A stretch of 64,000 bases of DNA from Bilabrum cf. latius (Eukaryota; Bigyra: Bicosoecida; Bigyra; Bicosoecida), in NCBI GenBank assembly GCA_965178125.1, contig OZ237742.1:372001-436000 (forward strand), given 5' to 3'. A program made the position numbers and the translations under genes. The notes under the pieces are model-generated. The model was not told where the DNA came from, did no database searches, and saw nothing but the letters and a program-made list of their open reading frames with translations. Shown in pieces: positions 35,172 to 45,300 of this stretch (position 1 is its first letter; every line of letters begins with the position of its first letter).

Positions 35172-37652
35172 CATTGACCCGGGCCGTGCTGGGTGGGTGG
35201 CTCTCTGCAGCTGGCACCCCACGGGCATGCGCAGGCACTCGCAGCCCCGGCAGGGTGAATAAAGAAAAAGCCAGCCTCAGATCGAAAAAGAGAGGGAGAG
35301 TCAAAAGTTCTCACCGGGATTGACCCGGGCCGTGCTGGGTGGGTGGCTCTCTGCAGCTGGCACCCCACGGGCATGCGCAGGCACTCGCAGCCCCCCGGCA
35401 GGGTGAATAAAGAAAAAGCCAGCCTCAGATCGAAAAAGAGGGGGAGAGTCAAAAGTTCTCACCGGGATTGACCCGGGCCGTGCTGGGTGGGTGGCTCTCT
35501 GCAGCTGGCACCCCACGGGCATGCGCAGGCATTCGCAGCCCCGGCAGGGTGAAAAAAGAAAAAGCCAGCCTCAGATCGAAAAAGAGGGGGAGAGTCAAAA
35601 GTTCTCACCGGGATTGATCCGGGCCGTGCTGGGTGGGTGGCTCTCTGCAGCTGGCGCCCCACGGGCATGCGCAGGCACTCGCAGCCCCGGCAGGGTGAAT
35701 AAAGAAAAAGCCAGCCTCAGATCGAAAAAGAGAGGGAGAGTCAAAAGTTCTCACCGGGATTGACCCGGGCCGTGCTGGGTGGGTGGCTCTCTGCAGCTGG
35801 CACCCCACGAGCATGCGCAGGCACTCGCAGCCCCGGCAGGGTGAAAAAAGAAAAAGCCAGCCTCAGATCGAAAAAGAGGGGGAGAGTCAAAAGTTCTCAC
35901 CGGGATTGACCCGGGCCGTGCTGGGTGGGTGGCTCTCTGCAGCTGGCACCCCACGGGCATGCGCAGGCACTCGCAGCCCCCCGGCAGGGTGAATAAAGAA
36001 AAAGCCAGCCTCAGATCGAAAAAGAGGGGGAGAGTCAAAAGTTCTCACCGGGATTGATCCGGGCCGTGCTGGGTGGGTGGCTCTCTGCAGCTGGCACCCC
36101 ACGGGCATGCGCAGGCACTCGCAGCCCCGGCAGGGTGAATAAAGAAAAAGCCAGCCTCAGATCGAAAAAGAGGGGGAGAGTCAAAAGTTCTCACCGGGAT
36201 TGATCCGGGCCGTGCTGGGTGGGTGGCTCTCTGCAGCTGGCACCCCACGGGCATGCGCAGGCACTCGCAGCCCCCCGGCAGGGTGAATAAAGAAAAAGCC
36301 AGCCTCAGATCGAAAAAGAGGGGGAGAGTCAAAAGTTCTCACCGGGATTGACCCGGGCCGTGCTGGGTGGGTGGCTCTCTGCAGCTGGCACCCCACGGGC
36401 ATGCGCAGGCATTCGCAGCCCCGGCAGGGTGAAAAAAGAAAAAGCCAGCCTCAGATCGAAAAAGAGGGGGAGAGTCAAAAGTTCTCACCGGGATTGATCC
36501 GGGCCGTGCTGGGTGGGTGGCTCTCTGCAGCTGGCGCCCCACGGGCATGCGCAGGCACTCGCAGCCCCGGCAGGGTGAATAAAGAAAAAGCCAGCCTCAG
36601 ATCGAAAAAGAGAGGGAGAGTCAAAAGTTCTCACCGGGATTGACCCGGGCCGTGCTGGGTGGGTGGCTCTCTGCAGCTGGCACCCCACGAGCATGCGCAG
36701 GCACTCGCAGCCCCGGCAGGGTGAAAAAAGAAAAAGCCAGCCTCAGATCGAAAAAGAGGGGGAGAGTCAAAAGTTCTCACCGGGATTGACCCGGGCCGTG
36801 CTGGGTGGGTGGCTCTCTGCAGCTGGCACCCCACGGGCATGCGCAGGCACTCGCAGCCCCCCGGCAGGGTGAATAAAGAAAAAGCCAGCCTCAGATCGAA
36901 AAAGAGGGGGAGAGTCAAAAGTTCTCACCAGGATTGACCCGGGCCGTGCTGGGTGGGTGGCTCTCTGCAGCTGGCACCCCACGGGCATGCGCAGGCACTC
37001 GCAGCCCCGGCAGGGTGAATAAAGAAAAAGCCAGCCTCAGATCGAAAAAGAGGGGGAGAGTCAAAAGTTCTCACCGGGATTGATCCGGGCCGTGCTGGGT
37101 GGGTGGCTCTCTGCAGCTGGCGCCCCACGGGCATGCGCAGGCACTCGCAGCCCCGGCAGGGTGAAAAAAGAAAAAGCCAGCCTCAGATCGAAAAAGAGGG
37201 GGAGAGTCAAAAGTTCTCACCGGGATTGACCCGGGCCGTGCTGGGTGGGTGGCTCTCTGCAGCTGGCACCCCACGGGCATGCGCAGGCATTCGCAGCCCC
37301 GGCAGGGTGAAAAAAGAAAAAGCCAGCCTCAGATCGAAAAAGAGGGGGAGAGTCAAAAGTTCTCACCGGGATTGATCCGGGCCGTGCTGGGTGGGTGGCT
37401 CTCTGCAGCTGGCACCCCACGGGCATGCGCAGGCACTCGCAGCCCCCCGGCAGGGTGAATAAAGAAAAAGCCAGCCTCAGATCGAAAAAGAGGGGGAGAG
37501 TCAAAAGTTCTCACCGGGATTGATCCGGGCCGTGCTGGGTGGGTGGCTCTCTGCAGCTGGCGCCCCACGGGCATGCGCAGGCACTCGCAGCCCCGGCAGG
37601 GTGAATAAAGAAAAAGCCAGCCTCAGATCGAAAAAGAGGGGGAGAGTCAAAA
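35172..37652. repeat. Tandem array of 146/148-bp units derived from a tRNA 3' half
   Basis: Seventeen copies of the GTTCTCACC boundary occur from 35307 to 37653, with sixteen intervals of exactly 146 or 148 bp, plus a partial first unit from about 35172. Read on the minus strand, each unit carries CCCGGGTCAATCCCGGTG then AGAAC and TTTTGACTC. That is the T-arm and acceptor 3' strand plus the T-run terminator of the intact tRNA-Arg abutting the array, except that the T-loop has lost two T residues, which damages box B. The rest of the unit is a GC-rich core containing GGCTCTCTGCAGCTGG and an A-rich stretch (GAATAAAGAAAAAG or GAAAAAAGAAAAAG). Spacing variation comes from a CC insertion in GCCCCCCGGCAGG. 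Short ORFs through the array are repeat artefacts. Confidence 0.95.
35307..37066. repeat. 880-bp higher-order repeat (six units), two full copies
   Basis: The interval series 148,146,146,146,148,146 occurs twice in succession, so positions 35307, 36187 and 37067 are each 880 bp apart. The single-base variants (GATC versus GACC in the T-loop, CACGAGC versus CACGGGC, ATTCGC versus ACTCGC, AATAAAG versus AAAAAAG) mostly repeat in the same order. This indicates duplication of a six-unit block rather than independent unit copying. Confidence 0.8.
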
Positions 37653-37722
37653 GTTCTCACCGGGAATTGAACCCGGGCCTGATCAACCGGAACGATCTGT
37701 CCTTCCACTAGACTATGAGAAC
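37652..37722 (-). tRNA. tRNA-Arg, anticodon CCG
   Basis: The minus strand folds as a full cloverleaf. Acceptor GTTCTCA pairs with TGAGAAC. The D-arm is GTCT/GGAC with loop AGTGGAA. The anticodon arm is GATCG/TGATC with loop TTCCGGT, so the anticodon is CCG (37690-37688), reading CGG. The variable loop is AGGC, and the T-arm is CCGGG/CCCGG with loop TTCAATT. Box A (TAGTCTAGTGG) and box B (GGTTCAATTCC) are intact, and a TTTT terminator follows at once. The gene directly borders the tandem array made from its own 3' half. It is not a UAG suppressor. Confidence 0.9.
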
Positions 37723-37788
37723 ACCTAGCCTGAGAACCAAAAGTAGGTATACAGCCTACAGTGACTTACCATTGGGCAAGTATTTTCC

Positions 37789-38926
37789 ATGTGCATTCAG
37801 CGTCACAGTGATTTCGTGATGCTTGCTTTGTTCTTCATAATTGTTTGCTTTACAGTTTCGATAGCATCGCATTCTTCTCCGGGTCCATTCGATTTCGATG
37901 CCTGGGCTCTCCGTTGGGGCAAGCAATACGCAAGTGTTGAGGAGCGTGCGCACCGCTCGACGGTTTTCCAGACGAACGCTGCAGAGATCGACATGCACAA
38001 TGCAAAGAACCTTTCTTGGCGCATGGTATATAACGACTTTACAGATCTGACGGAAGCTGAATTCCGTGCGCGCTTCACGGGATTTAGGCGCGTGGCGCGA
38101 GCTGCAAGTAATTCCACCGATGGACTCGCGCCATCTAGGCCTGATTTCAAGTTGCCTTCGTCTGTTGATTGGTGTGCGAAAGATGAGAAGCAAAAATAGT
38201 TTTATGGATCTCCCGTGCAGTCCTCACTGCATGCATCCCATGGCACTCTAACGCTCCAAGCGAGTCAAGAACCAGAGGTCGTGCGGGTCCTGCTGGGCCT
38301 TTAGCACCACTGGTGCTTTGGAGGGACTCGAGTTCATCAAGACAGGAAAGCTGCCCAGCCTTAGCGAGGAGCAGCTAGTGAGCTGCGACAAGACGTCCGG
38401 TGGGTGTAAGGGCGGCATGCCGAGCAACGCCATGGAGTACGTCTCTGGCAGGGGCTCTGCAGGGATCACGGATGAGCAGCACTACCCCTACGAGCACTAT
38501 GGAAGCACGTGCAAATGTGGCAACTCCACAGCTCACGGCCAGGACCCCAAGTGCCCCATGGCAGCCACCATCACGGGACACCAGTCGCTGCAGGCGATCG
38601 GCAACGAGCAGGTGCTCCTGGCTGCCATCGCGAAGCAGCCCGTGTCCGTGGTAGTCAACGGGGGCAGCAAGGCGTTCCGGTCGTACCACGACGGCGTGCT
38701 GCAGTCCACCGACTGCGGGATCACGGCCGACCACGCAGTGCTGGCCGTGGGGTACGGGTCCATGGTGCCGCCACACGGGAACGAGTCCGTGCCTTACATA
38801 AAGATCAAGAACTCGTGGGGAGCCAACTGGGGCGACCACGGGTACATTTATCTGGGCAGCGGCCCGCAGTACCAGCCTATGGGCCAGTGCGGTGTGCAGC
38901 AGATCCCCGTGGTGCCGATCAAGTGA
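37789..38926 (+). CDS. Papain-family (cathepsin L-like) cysteine protease
   Basis: The N-terminal exon codes a signal peptide (MLALFFIIVCFTVSIA, from a second Met at 37819; the first Met at 37789 is also usable), an I29 inhibitor prodomain (FDFDAWALRWGKQYASVEER, MVYNDFTDLTEAEFRARF) and the mature start LPSSVDW. The catalytic exon codes KNQRSCGSCWAFSTTGALEG (nucleophile Cys codon 38291), LSEEQLVSCD, GCKGGMPSNAMEY, DHAVLAVGYG (His codon 38732) and IKNSWGANWG (Asn codon 38810), ending at TGA 38924-38926. The two parts are in different frames, so an intron lies between about 38174 and 38265. Two models keep frame: 38215-38260 (46 bp) or 38174-38265 (92 bp). Neither donor matches the GTGAG/GTAAG used elsewhere. 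Lysosomal or secreted proteolysis is expected. Confidence 0.88.
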
Positions 38927-38970
38927 GCTGTGGAGCAGCCCATCGGTCGTACCATTCCCGGGGCCTAGAG

Positions 38971-39180
38971 GCAAGGAGTGCTCTCTCCCCAGCGGGGCAA
39001 CGAGTGCTCTCTCCCCAGCGGGGCAACGAGTGCTCTCTCCCCAGCGGGGCAACGAGTGCTCTTTCCCCAGCGGGGCAACGAGTGCTCTCTCCCCAGCGGG
39101 GCAACGAGTGCTCTCTCCCCAGCGGGGCAAGGAGTGCTCTCTCCCCAGCGGGGCAACGAGTGCTCTCTCCCCAGCGGGAG
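38971..39180. repeat. 26-bp minisatellite with palindromic core
   Basis: About eight direct copies of a 26-bp unit (GTGCTCTCTCCCCAGCGGGG plus CAACGA) lie in the convergent 3' region between the protease and the minus-strand giant gene. Each unit contains CCCCAGCGGGG, able to form a small hairpin on either strand. Copies differ by one base at a few sites (CTTTCC for CTCTCC; AAGGA for AACGA). ORFs through it in several frames are repeat artefacts. The rest of 38927-39357 holds nothing else I can support. Confidence 0.92.
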
Positions 39181-39357
39181 CACGTCTGAGCGATGTGGAG
39201 GAGACTTTGCGGTTTAGAAGGGGCGGGAGGGGTGATTTGGAGTATACATCGTCGAAACATGCACGACAGTGATTGCTCGCGTGTTAACACATGCATGTAT
39301 AGCAGTTCAAGCAGCGACAGCAATCGCATCGCAGCACGGGCTCCGTTCGATCTCCAT

Positions 39358-42300
39358 TCAGATCGCACCCGCACTGGCCGCGGCATACGTGGCAAAGTGC
39401 CGTCTGCCCACCGCCCCAGCTCCCCCCTGCCCGGGTCGGCCAGCCTGCTGCGCCTTCTTGGCACCCAGATCCTCCGCATTCCTCAGCGGATTGCTCGCCA
39501 TGATGCTACCGGCGCCGCCGCCCCCGTACATGCCAGCGAACATGCTCTGCGCGCCACCACCGGAGGCTCCGCCAGAACCGGCTCTCTGGTTCGCGATCTT
39601 GTCCCACTTGCCCGCGCTGCTCTTCTTGCGGTACACGAGCATGTAGTACGCACCGCCTGCCACGAGCCCCACCGCCACGAGAGACCCGATGACGGCTCCC
39701 GCCACTGCGCCGCCGTTGGCGCCGCCGCCGCCGCCGTCCCCGTCCACCCCCACGTCGTCGTCCTCGCCACCGGGGCTCCCAACGCTGGCCGTGGTGCTCT
39801 CCTCCTCCAGCTCCTCGCCCTCCAGCTGCACCGCCCCCGAGTCCACCTCCACTCGGCTCCCCAGCGCGGGCACGGCAGCCACGAGGTCGTCCTGCAGCCC
39901 GTTCCCTCCAGCGGCAGGAGAGCCCTGCACGTACCCGATCGCTCGGGCCTGGGCCTCCCCCGCGCTCGTGCCGACAGCGAACCTGATCTCGGCGTCCACC
40001 TCAATGCCGACAGCGCCTGAATTCGAATCGTCGAGATGCCGGCCGGTCACGCGGCGCAGGCGCCGGCCCTGGCTTGCTGCATCCGCCACAGCCCGCACCC
40101 CCGTGATCGTCACTGCCTCCGCACCCGTCACACTGCGAAGGCTCTCGGTGAACGGCTCGAGCATGACTGCAAGGAACTGCGCCTTGCTGACCCCGGTGAT
40201 CTTGATCCCGGTCAGAGCCACGTACACGCCGGCAGGCCTGGACGCCGCTGCGCACGTGAGGGTCTCCTCCGCACAGACTAGGCCGGTTGCGCAGCTGGCT
40301 TCGGAGGTGCAGGCCAGCCCGGCCTCGCACCCGCTGCACTCGGCCGTCCCGCAGTCGATATCCGTTTCGTCCCCGCCCTGGATCCCGTCGCTGCAGACGG
40401 GCAGGGTGGGGGCCCCACCCGAGCCCGCGAGCTGGCACACGCCTGCTCCGTTGGCGACGAAACCGGGGTCGCAAACGCACTCAAACTCTCCCATCGTCTC
40501 TTCGCTGCCGATGCACAGCCCCCTTCCGCACGGTGACGCGGCGCATGCGCCCACCTGCCGCACCAGCTCGCACGTGTCGCCGTAGAATCGGAGAGGGTCG
40601 GCGCACCCGCACACGAAGCCGTCCTGCTGCGACACGCACTGTCCGCCATTCTTGCACGGATTAGGGCTGCACGGACCGCCGGTCGGCTCTGGTAGCATCG
40701 ATGGAATGGGAGACGTAGTGGCTGGCGCCGCCGAGACCTGGGGCGAAGGAGTAGCCGCTGCCGGTGAAGGGGTAGCCGCTGTCGGTGTAGGGGCTGGGGT
40801 CGAGGTTGGAGATGCGGATCCCGAGGTGGGTGACGAGCTGGGCGTGGGGCTTCCGGACGGTGACGAGCTGGGCGTGGGGCTTCCGGACGGTGACGAGCTG
40901 GACGTGGGGCTCGTAGTTGGAGTGGCCGCTGGGGTCGAGGTGGTAGAGGGCGACGCTCCGGGAGACAGGGACGCTGTCGGGCTGGCCGAGGTGGTCGAGT
41001 TTGCCGAGGCAGACGGCGAGACCGATGGAGAGGTGGACGTAGACGGCGACGGTTCTGGCGAGCTGGAGGTTGACGGAGATGGCGTGGTGGACGGGCTAGT
41101 CGACGGCGTGGGAGAGGGGGATGGCACGGGAGCAACCCAGTTGGGGTATCCCGGCTCCACGCACGGCGGCTCCCCTTGGCCGCCACAGCCCCTCTCCAGT
41201 CGAGCCCAGGCGGAGCCAGCCCGTGGCAGCCCGGCGGAGAACCAGTCGAGGCAGCTGTGTCTCACAGCATGCGCGGACAGCTGCAGCTGGGGTGACTGCC
41301 AATACAGGTCGAGCTGCTGCTAGCTCCTCGATGCGTCCAGTCGGGGCTGCAGCCCGAGGCAGCCATACATGCTGGCCGGCTGGAGATGGGTCTGCCCGCT
41401 CGATCCAATTTCGGCGCGCACCAGCGCCACGGATCCATTCCGATCCTGCGTCTGCAGCGATGAAACCACGGCGACTTCGGTCCGGGGCCGAGCTGCATCC
41501 AGCTGCAGGCGAGAGCTCTGCACCGCGGCATTCATCCAAGCGGGCGCTTTCCCGTGGGACTGGTCGTATTGGAACGCGCCAGTGAATCCGGTCAGCACTG
41601 GCAGGCTGGCCTCTGCCCACTCGGGCGTGGATTGGAGGCACCCCGTGCTTGCAGCATCGCGGTACGTCAACGCGGCAGCAACAGCTGTGTGGGCTCTGTC
41701 CCAGCCAGCCAGTCGCTCGCATGAGCGGCGCAGCCACGCTCGGCTGGCGTTGTGCGGCGCAGCAGCAGCTCTGGCAGCGGTGGGCACGCGGAGGTGGATG
41801 GACACGGGCCCCGTGGCGGGACCCGGCTCGTGCACGCCCCGGTCCATGACCATGCACTCCACACGGGCTTGCGAGTCCATGGACTGGTCGGACCCGGCGT
41901 AGGATTGATCCAGGCTGCCTCCGGCTGCATCCTGCACCAGAAGCAGGGCGGAGCCGCTGGCTGCATGCACAGCCGATTCGAGCACGTTGTACGTCACCGG
42001 GAGCTGGGACACTGCCCTTGCGAACTGCATCTGCAAGCGGTCGAGCTGAAGGCACGTGGTACTCGCACGTCCAAACCTCGCCGCGGCAGGATGGTGGTGC
42101 GCAGTGCGCTCCACGTGGAAGGTGCCCTCGAGCGCCCTGCCGCTGGATAGACCCGCACCCCATGCCTCATGCACCGGCAGCCCGCAGGCCGAGTGGCCCG
42201 CCGTCGGGCCGTGATCGCTGCCGTTGTGCATGTGATGGATCCGGTATGTAGCGTCGGGCCGCGGCATGGATCCCTGCCCTGAAAGCTTGTCCCACAGCAA

Positions 42301-45300
42301 ATCGCACGCAGACCTGGCGGCCAGCACGTGACGGGCGCCCGCAGGAACACCGTCAAGGCCATGAACTTCCATCGAGTCAGGCATCGTGCCGTCGCTCGCG
42401 TGGTTCACCGCCACGCATGACCAGGGGCTGGGACCAAGACCAAGCGGCTCATCTGTTCCCTCGCGGCCACTGGTTTCCCTGTGCAGCAGCAACATGGTTC
42501 GCGTGGACCCAGTGGCTGTCGCTGCCGCTGCCACGGCGGCCTTAGCTTCGTCGATTGAGACTGTGTCTCGCGTGATGCATGCTGCAGTCGGTGCTCCGGA
42601 CGTCGCGTTGGCTTGCACGCTGTACGAGCCCAGCAAGCTGTCTGTGACCGCTTTCCACTCCAGGCTGGAAGTGTGGGCCGCTGCAGAGTGGCTGCTGCAC
42701 GCTTCCACCGACGTGTTCGCCAGCGTGGCCCGCATCATGTCGGGCTGCATCTGCCACAGATTGGGGCTGCCAGCCAGCGCGCTGCACTCGCGAACTGCGC
42801 CCTCAAGCGCGTCAACCTCGGGCATCCGCGTGACTGCAACGCGCACTGCGCTTCCTGTCACTGGGAGGATCGCCAGGCACCCGAACGGGCGGTCTTGCTC
42901 TTGCACGGCCTAGACAACCGCAAGGTGCGCCCCGTGCACACGGGTGGAATAGGCAGTAGCAAGGATCGTCATGTTGGTGGATCCGGTGCTGGCGAGCTGC
43001 ACAGCCACCCACGCTTGACCTGCACTCTACATCCGCGCCGAGCCTGGCTCGATGCACACCCCGCCCACCCCAGAGGCCGTACCAACATCGTACTGCCCCT
43101 GCATTCCCTTGATCCACCCATGGCTGGAAACGTGCTCCCAATCGCCTCCGAACGGGTCCGAGGAACAGTCCGTGCGGATGAGGTGCTTCATGGCGGCGAC
43201 CTTGTGCTGCTCGGTGACCTGCTGGGCCATAGCTGCAGTGCATCGAGCCCGAGCCGAGGCAACCGAATCAAACGAGGCCTCTCCCGAGCTTGACTGGATG
43301 CCGTACGCCACGGTTGTCCCGTTGCTTGCACCTGAGAACAGCATGGCCCAGCACTGGATGCTGTCGTCGGGGTGGTGCACCACGGCCAGTCGCACGGCCG
43401 GGTGAGCCGTGCGTGCTGCCCACAGAACAGCAATGTTTGCGGCGGCAGATCTGTTTGCTTCAGTGTCATGCAGCGCTACGGGAAGGTGGATAGCGCTGCT
43501 ATCCACACATGCCGAGCTGGGGTCACTTGCACCACCCGCGCCTGCAGACATGCTCAACCGCGTCAGGCCTCTTGCCCACTCTGGGAATGCGCTCGACGTT
43601 GCGTTCACAAGCCCACCTGAGGTGCAAGTGGACGCGTTGCCCGCTCTGTGCAGCGTGATTGGTTGCGTGTCGGACAGAGCAAAGTACTGGCTGCTCTCGC
43701 CGTCGAGGTGGTCGCTGCACTTGGTCCGGGCCGCGGCTGCCGTGCCTTCGGCCACGTCGTCGAACTCGAACAGCAGCACCTTGTCGGGACCCCGAGCCAG
43801 CGCGATGCACCTGAAGACCGATGAGGCCACCTCTAAGCTGCCAGTTGGTCGCGCATCATGACGCAGGATAAGCCCAACGTGGTCTCGCTGGCCCGTAGCA
43901 ATCGTGGCAGAGACATCTGCACCGATGGGCTCGGCGCCCACATCCAGCGACACGTACCCTTCGCCGGCGACGCATGCCCTGCTGCCTACCACAGAGTGCG
44001 TTGCGTCTCCAGCATCGTGGCTTGGGTGCATCACGGTGTAGTCTCCAGCCATTGCCTCGAGCAGCGCCAAGTCGGGATCTGTTGGCTGACGGGTGACGGT
44101 AGTTCGAACGCAGTTCCCGGGCACGGTTCTGCGGTACGGCATTGACTGGAACCCAGACGGCAAGCCAGCCTTCATGATTCGTTCGCAGTCGCTCTGAGCC
44201 ACTGCTAGCCCAAGGGTTCCTCGGATGCTCGGGAACTGCAACATCCCGGTGGAGCTGTCGGTCTCGGAGCCCGCGCGCATTGCAATGCAGCCAAAAGCGC
44301 TGCTTCCTTCTCTCTGCTCGATGAGCACAGCCGTGGTGGTGCCAGGAAGCATCGCACTCGACACAATCTCTCCGTTCTCGTACCCGCTTCCTTGCATCCA
44401 TTGCGTTGCATTCTGCTGCAAGCATAGTCCCCAGACACCCGTCTGCGACTGGTCGTTTTCCCCTTCGTAGGCGTAGCTGGCGGCAAATTCGCTGCCGAGC
44501 CCGGTCAATGCGTGGCCCCACGAAGCGTCTCCCACGCGCGGGCACACGCTTGTGCCAGGCACTCCTTCGGTCTGATTCATTTGCACCACCATCGATGTGA
44601 CGAGCGAGGTGCTGCCGTTGCCGAACCGCATCCACTCGGCGCACTCAGAGAGTGCCACGAGGGACTGCTCTACGCCGCGGGGCACGCCGCTGAGCGCCGC
44701 GACAGAGACGTTCATGGTGCCGGTCAGCGGCCGGGCGTCTCCATCGACGTGCAGGCAGGCCCAGCCGGCCGAGCCCAGGCTGCCGTCACCATCGTCTTCC
44801 ACTAGCACAGCCGCAACTCGCTCCGGATTGCTCGGATTGGGCCAGGCAGTTCCGGTGATGGTACCCACCGCTTGGTCTCCGGCTGCGCCGAGCACGACCG
44901 TGTCCCTGTACTTGCATAATCCGTAGGTTCCAGCCTCGTGTGCAGCCCGCACCCACCCTCCCTCCATGATGGAGCTGTCCAGGGTCGTGGTGAGGCCGGC
45001 CAGGGCAGCCAATGCCTCTGGTTCGGGCGCAGGGCATTCGATGCTGCTGCCGGCCGCAGGCTCTACGAGCACGTTGACGTCTTCCAGTTGATCCCAATTT
45101 GAGGCAGACAGCAGCGTCTCGGCCTCTTGCACTGCGTTGTCTAGTGTGGTCTGCGTGCCAGCCTGCTTCCGCCAACGAACGACTGCAGCGCCTTCATCTT
45201 TAGGAATAGACCGCTCCATCACGTGGATCGTGTACTCTCCGGAGGATCCAGCCGTGTCCGTTGTAATCACAACGGTGGCATTCTTGTCGCCAACGTATTT

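Noticed and set aside
35172-37652. CRISPR array
   Set aside because: Units are 146/148 bp direct repeats with no unique spacers, in a eukaryotic setting, and derive from a tRNA.
35059-37711. About twenty ORFs of 63-95 residues in the tandem array on both strands
   Set aside because: They are copies of the same repeat unit read in several frames, with no start context, domain or codon bias.
37652-37722. UAG-suppressor tRNA-Gln
   Set aside because: The anticodon loop TTCCGGT gives CCG, which reads CGG (Arg), not UAG.
38892-39217. ORFs with LSPAGQRVLSPQRG or LPRWGESTRCPAG repeats
   Set aside because: They are translations of the 26-bp minisatellite in different frames.
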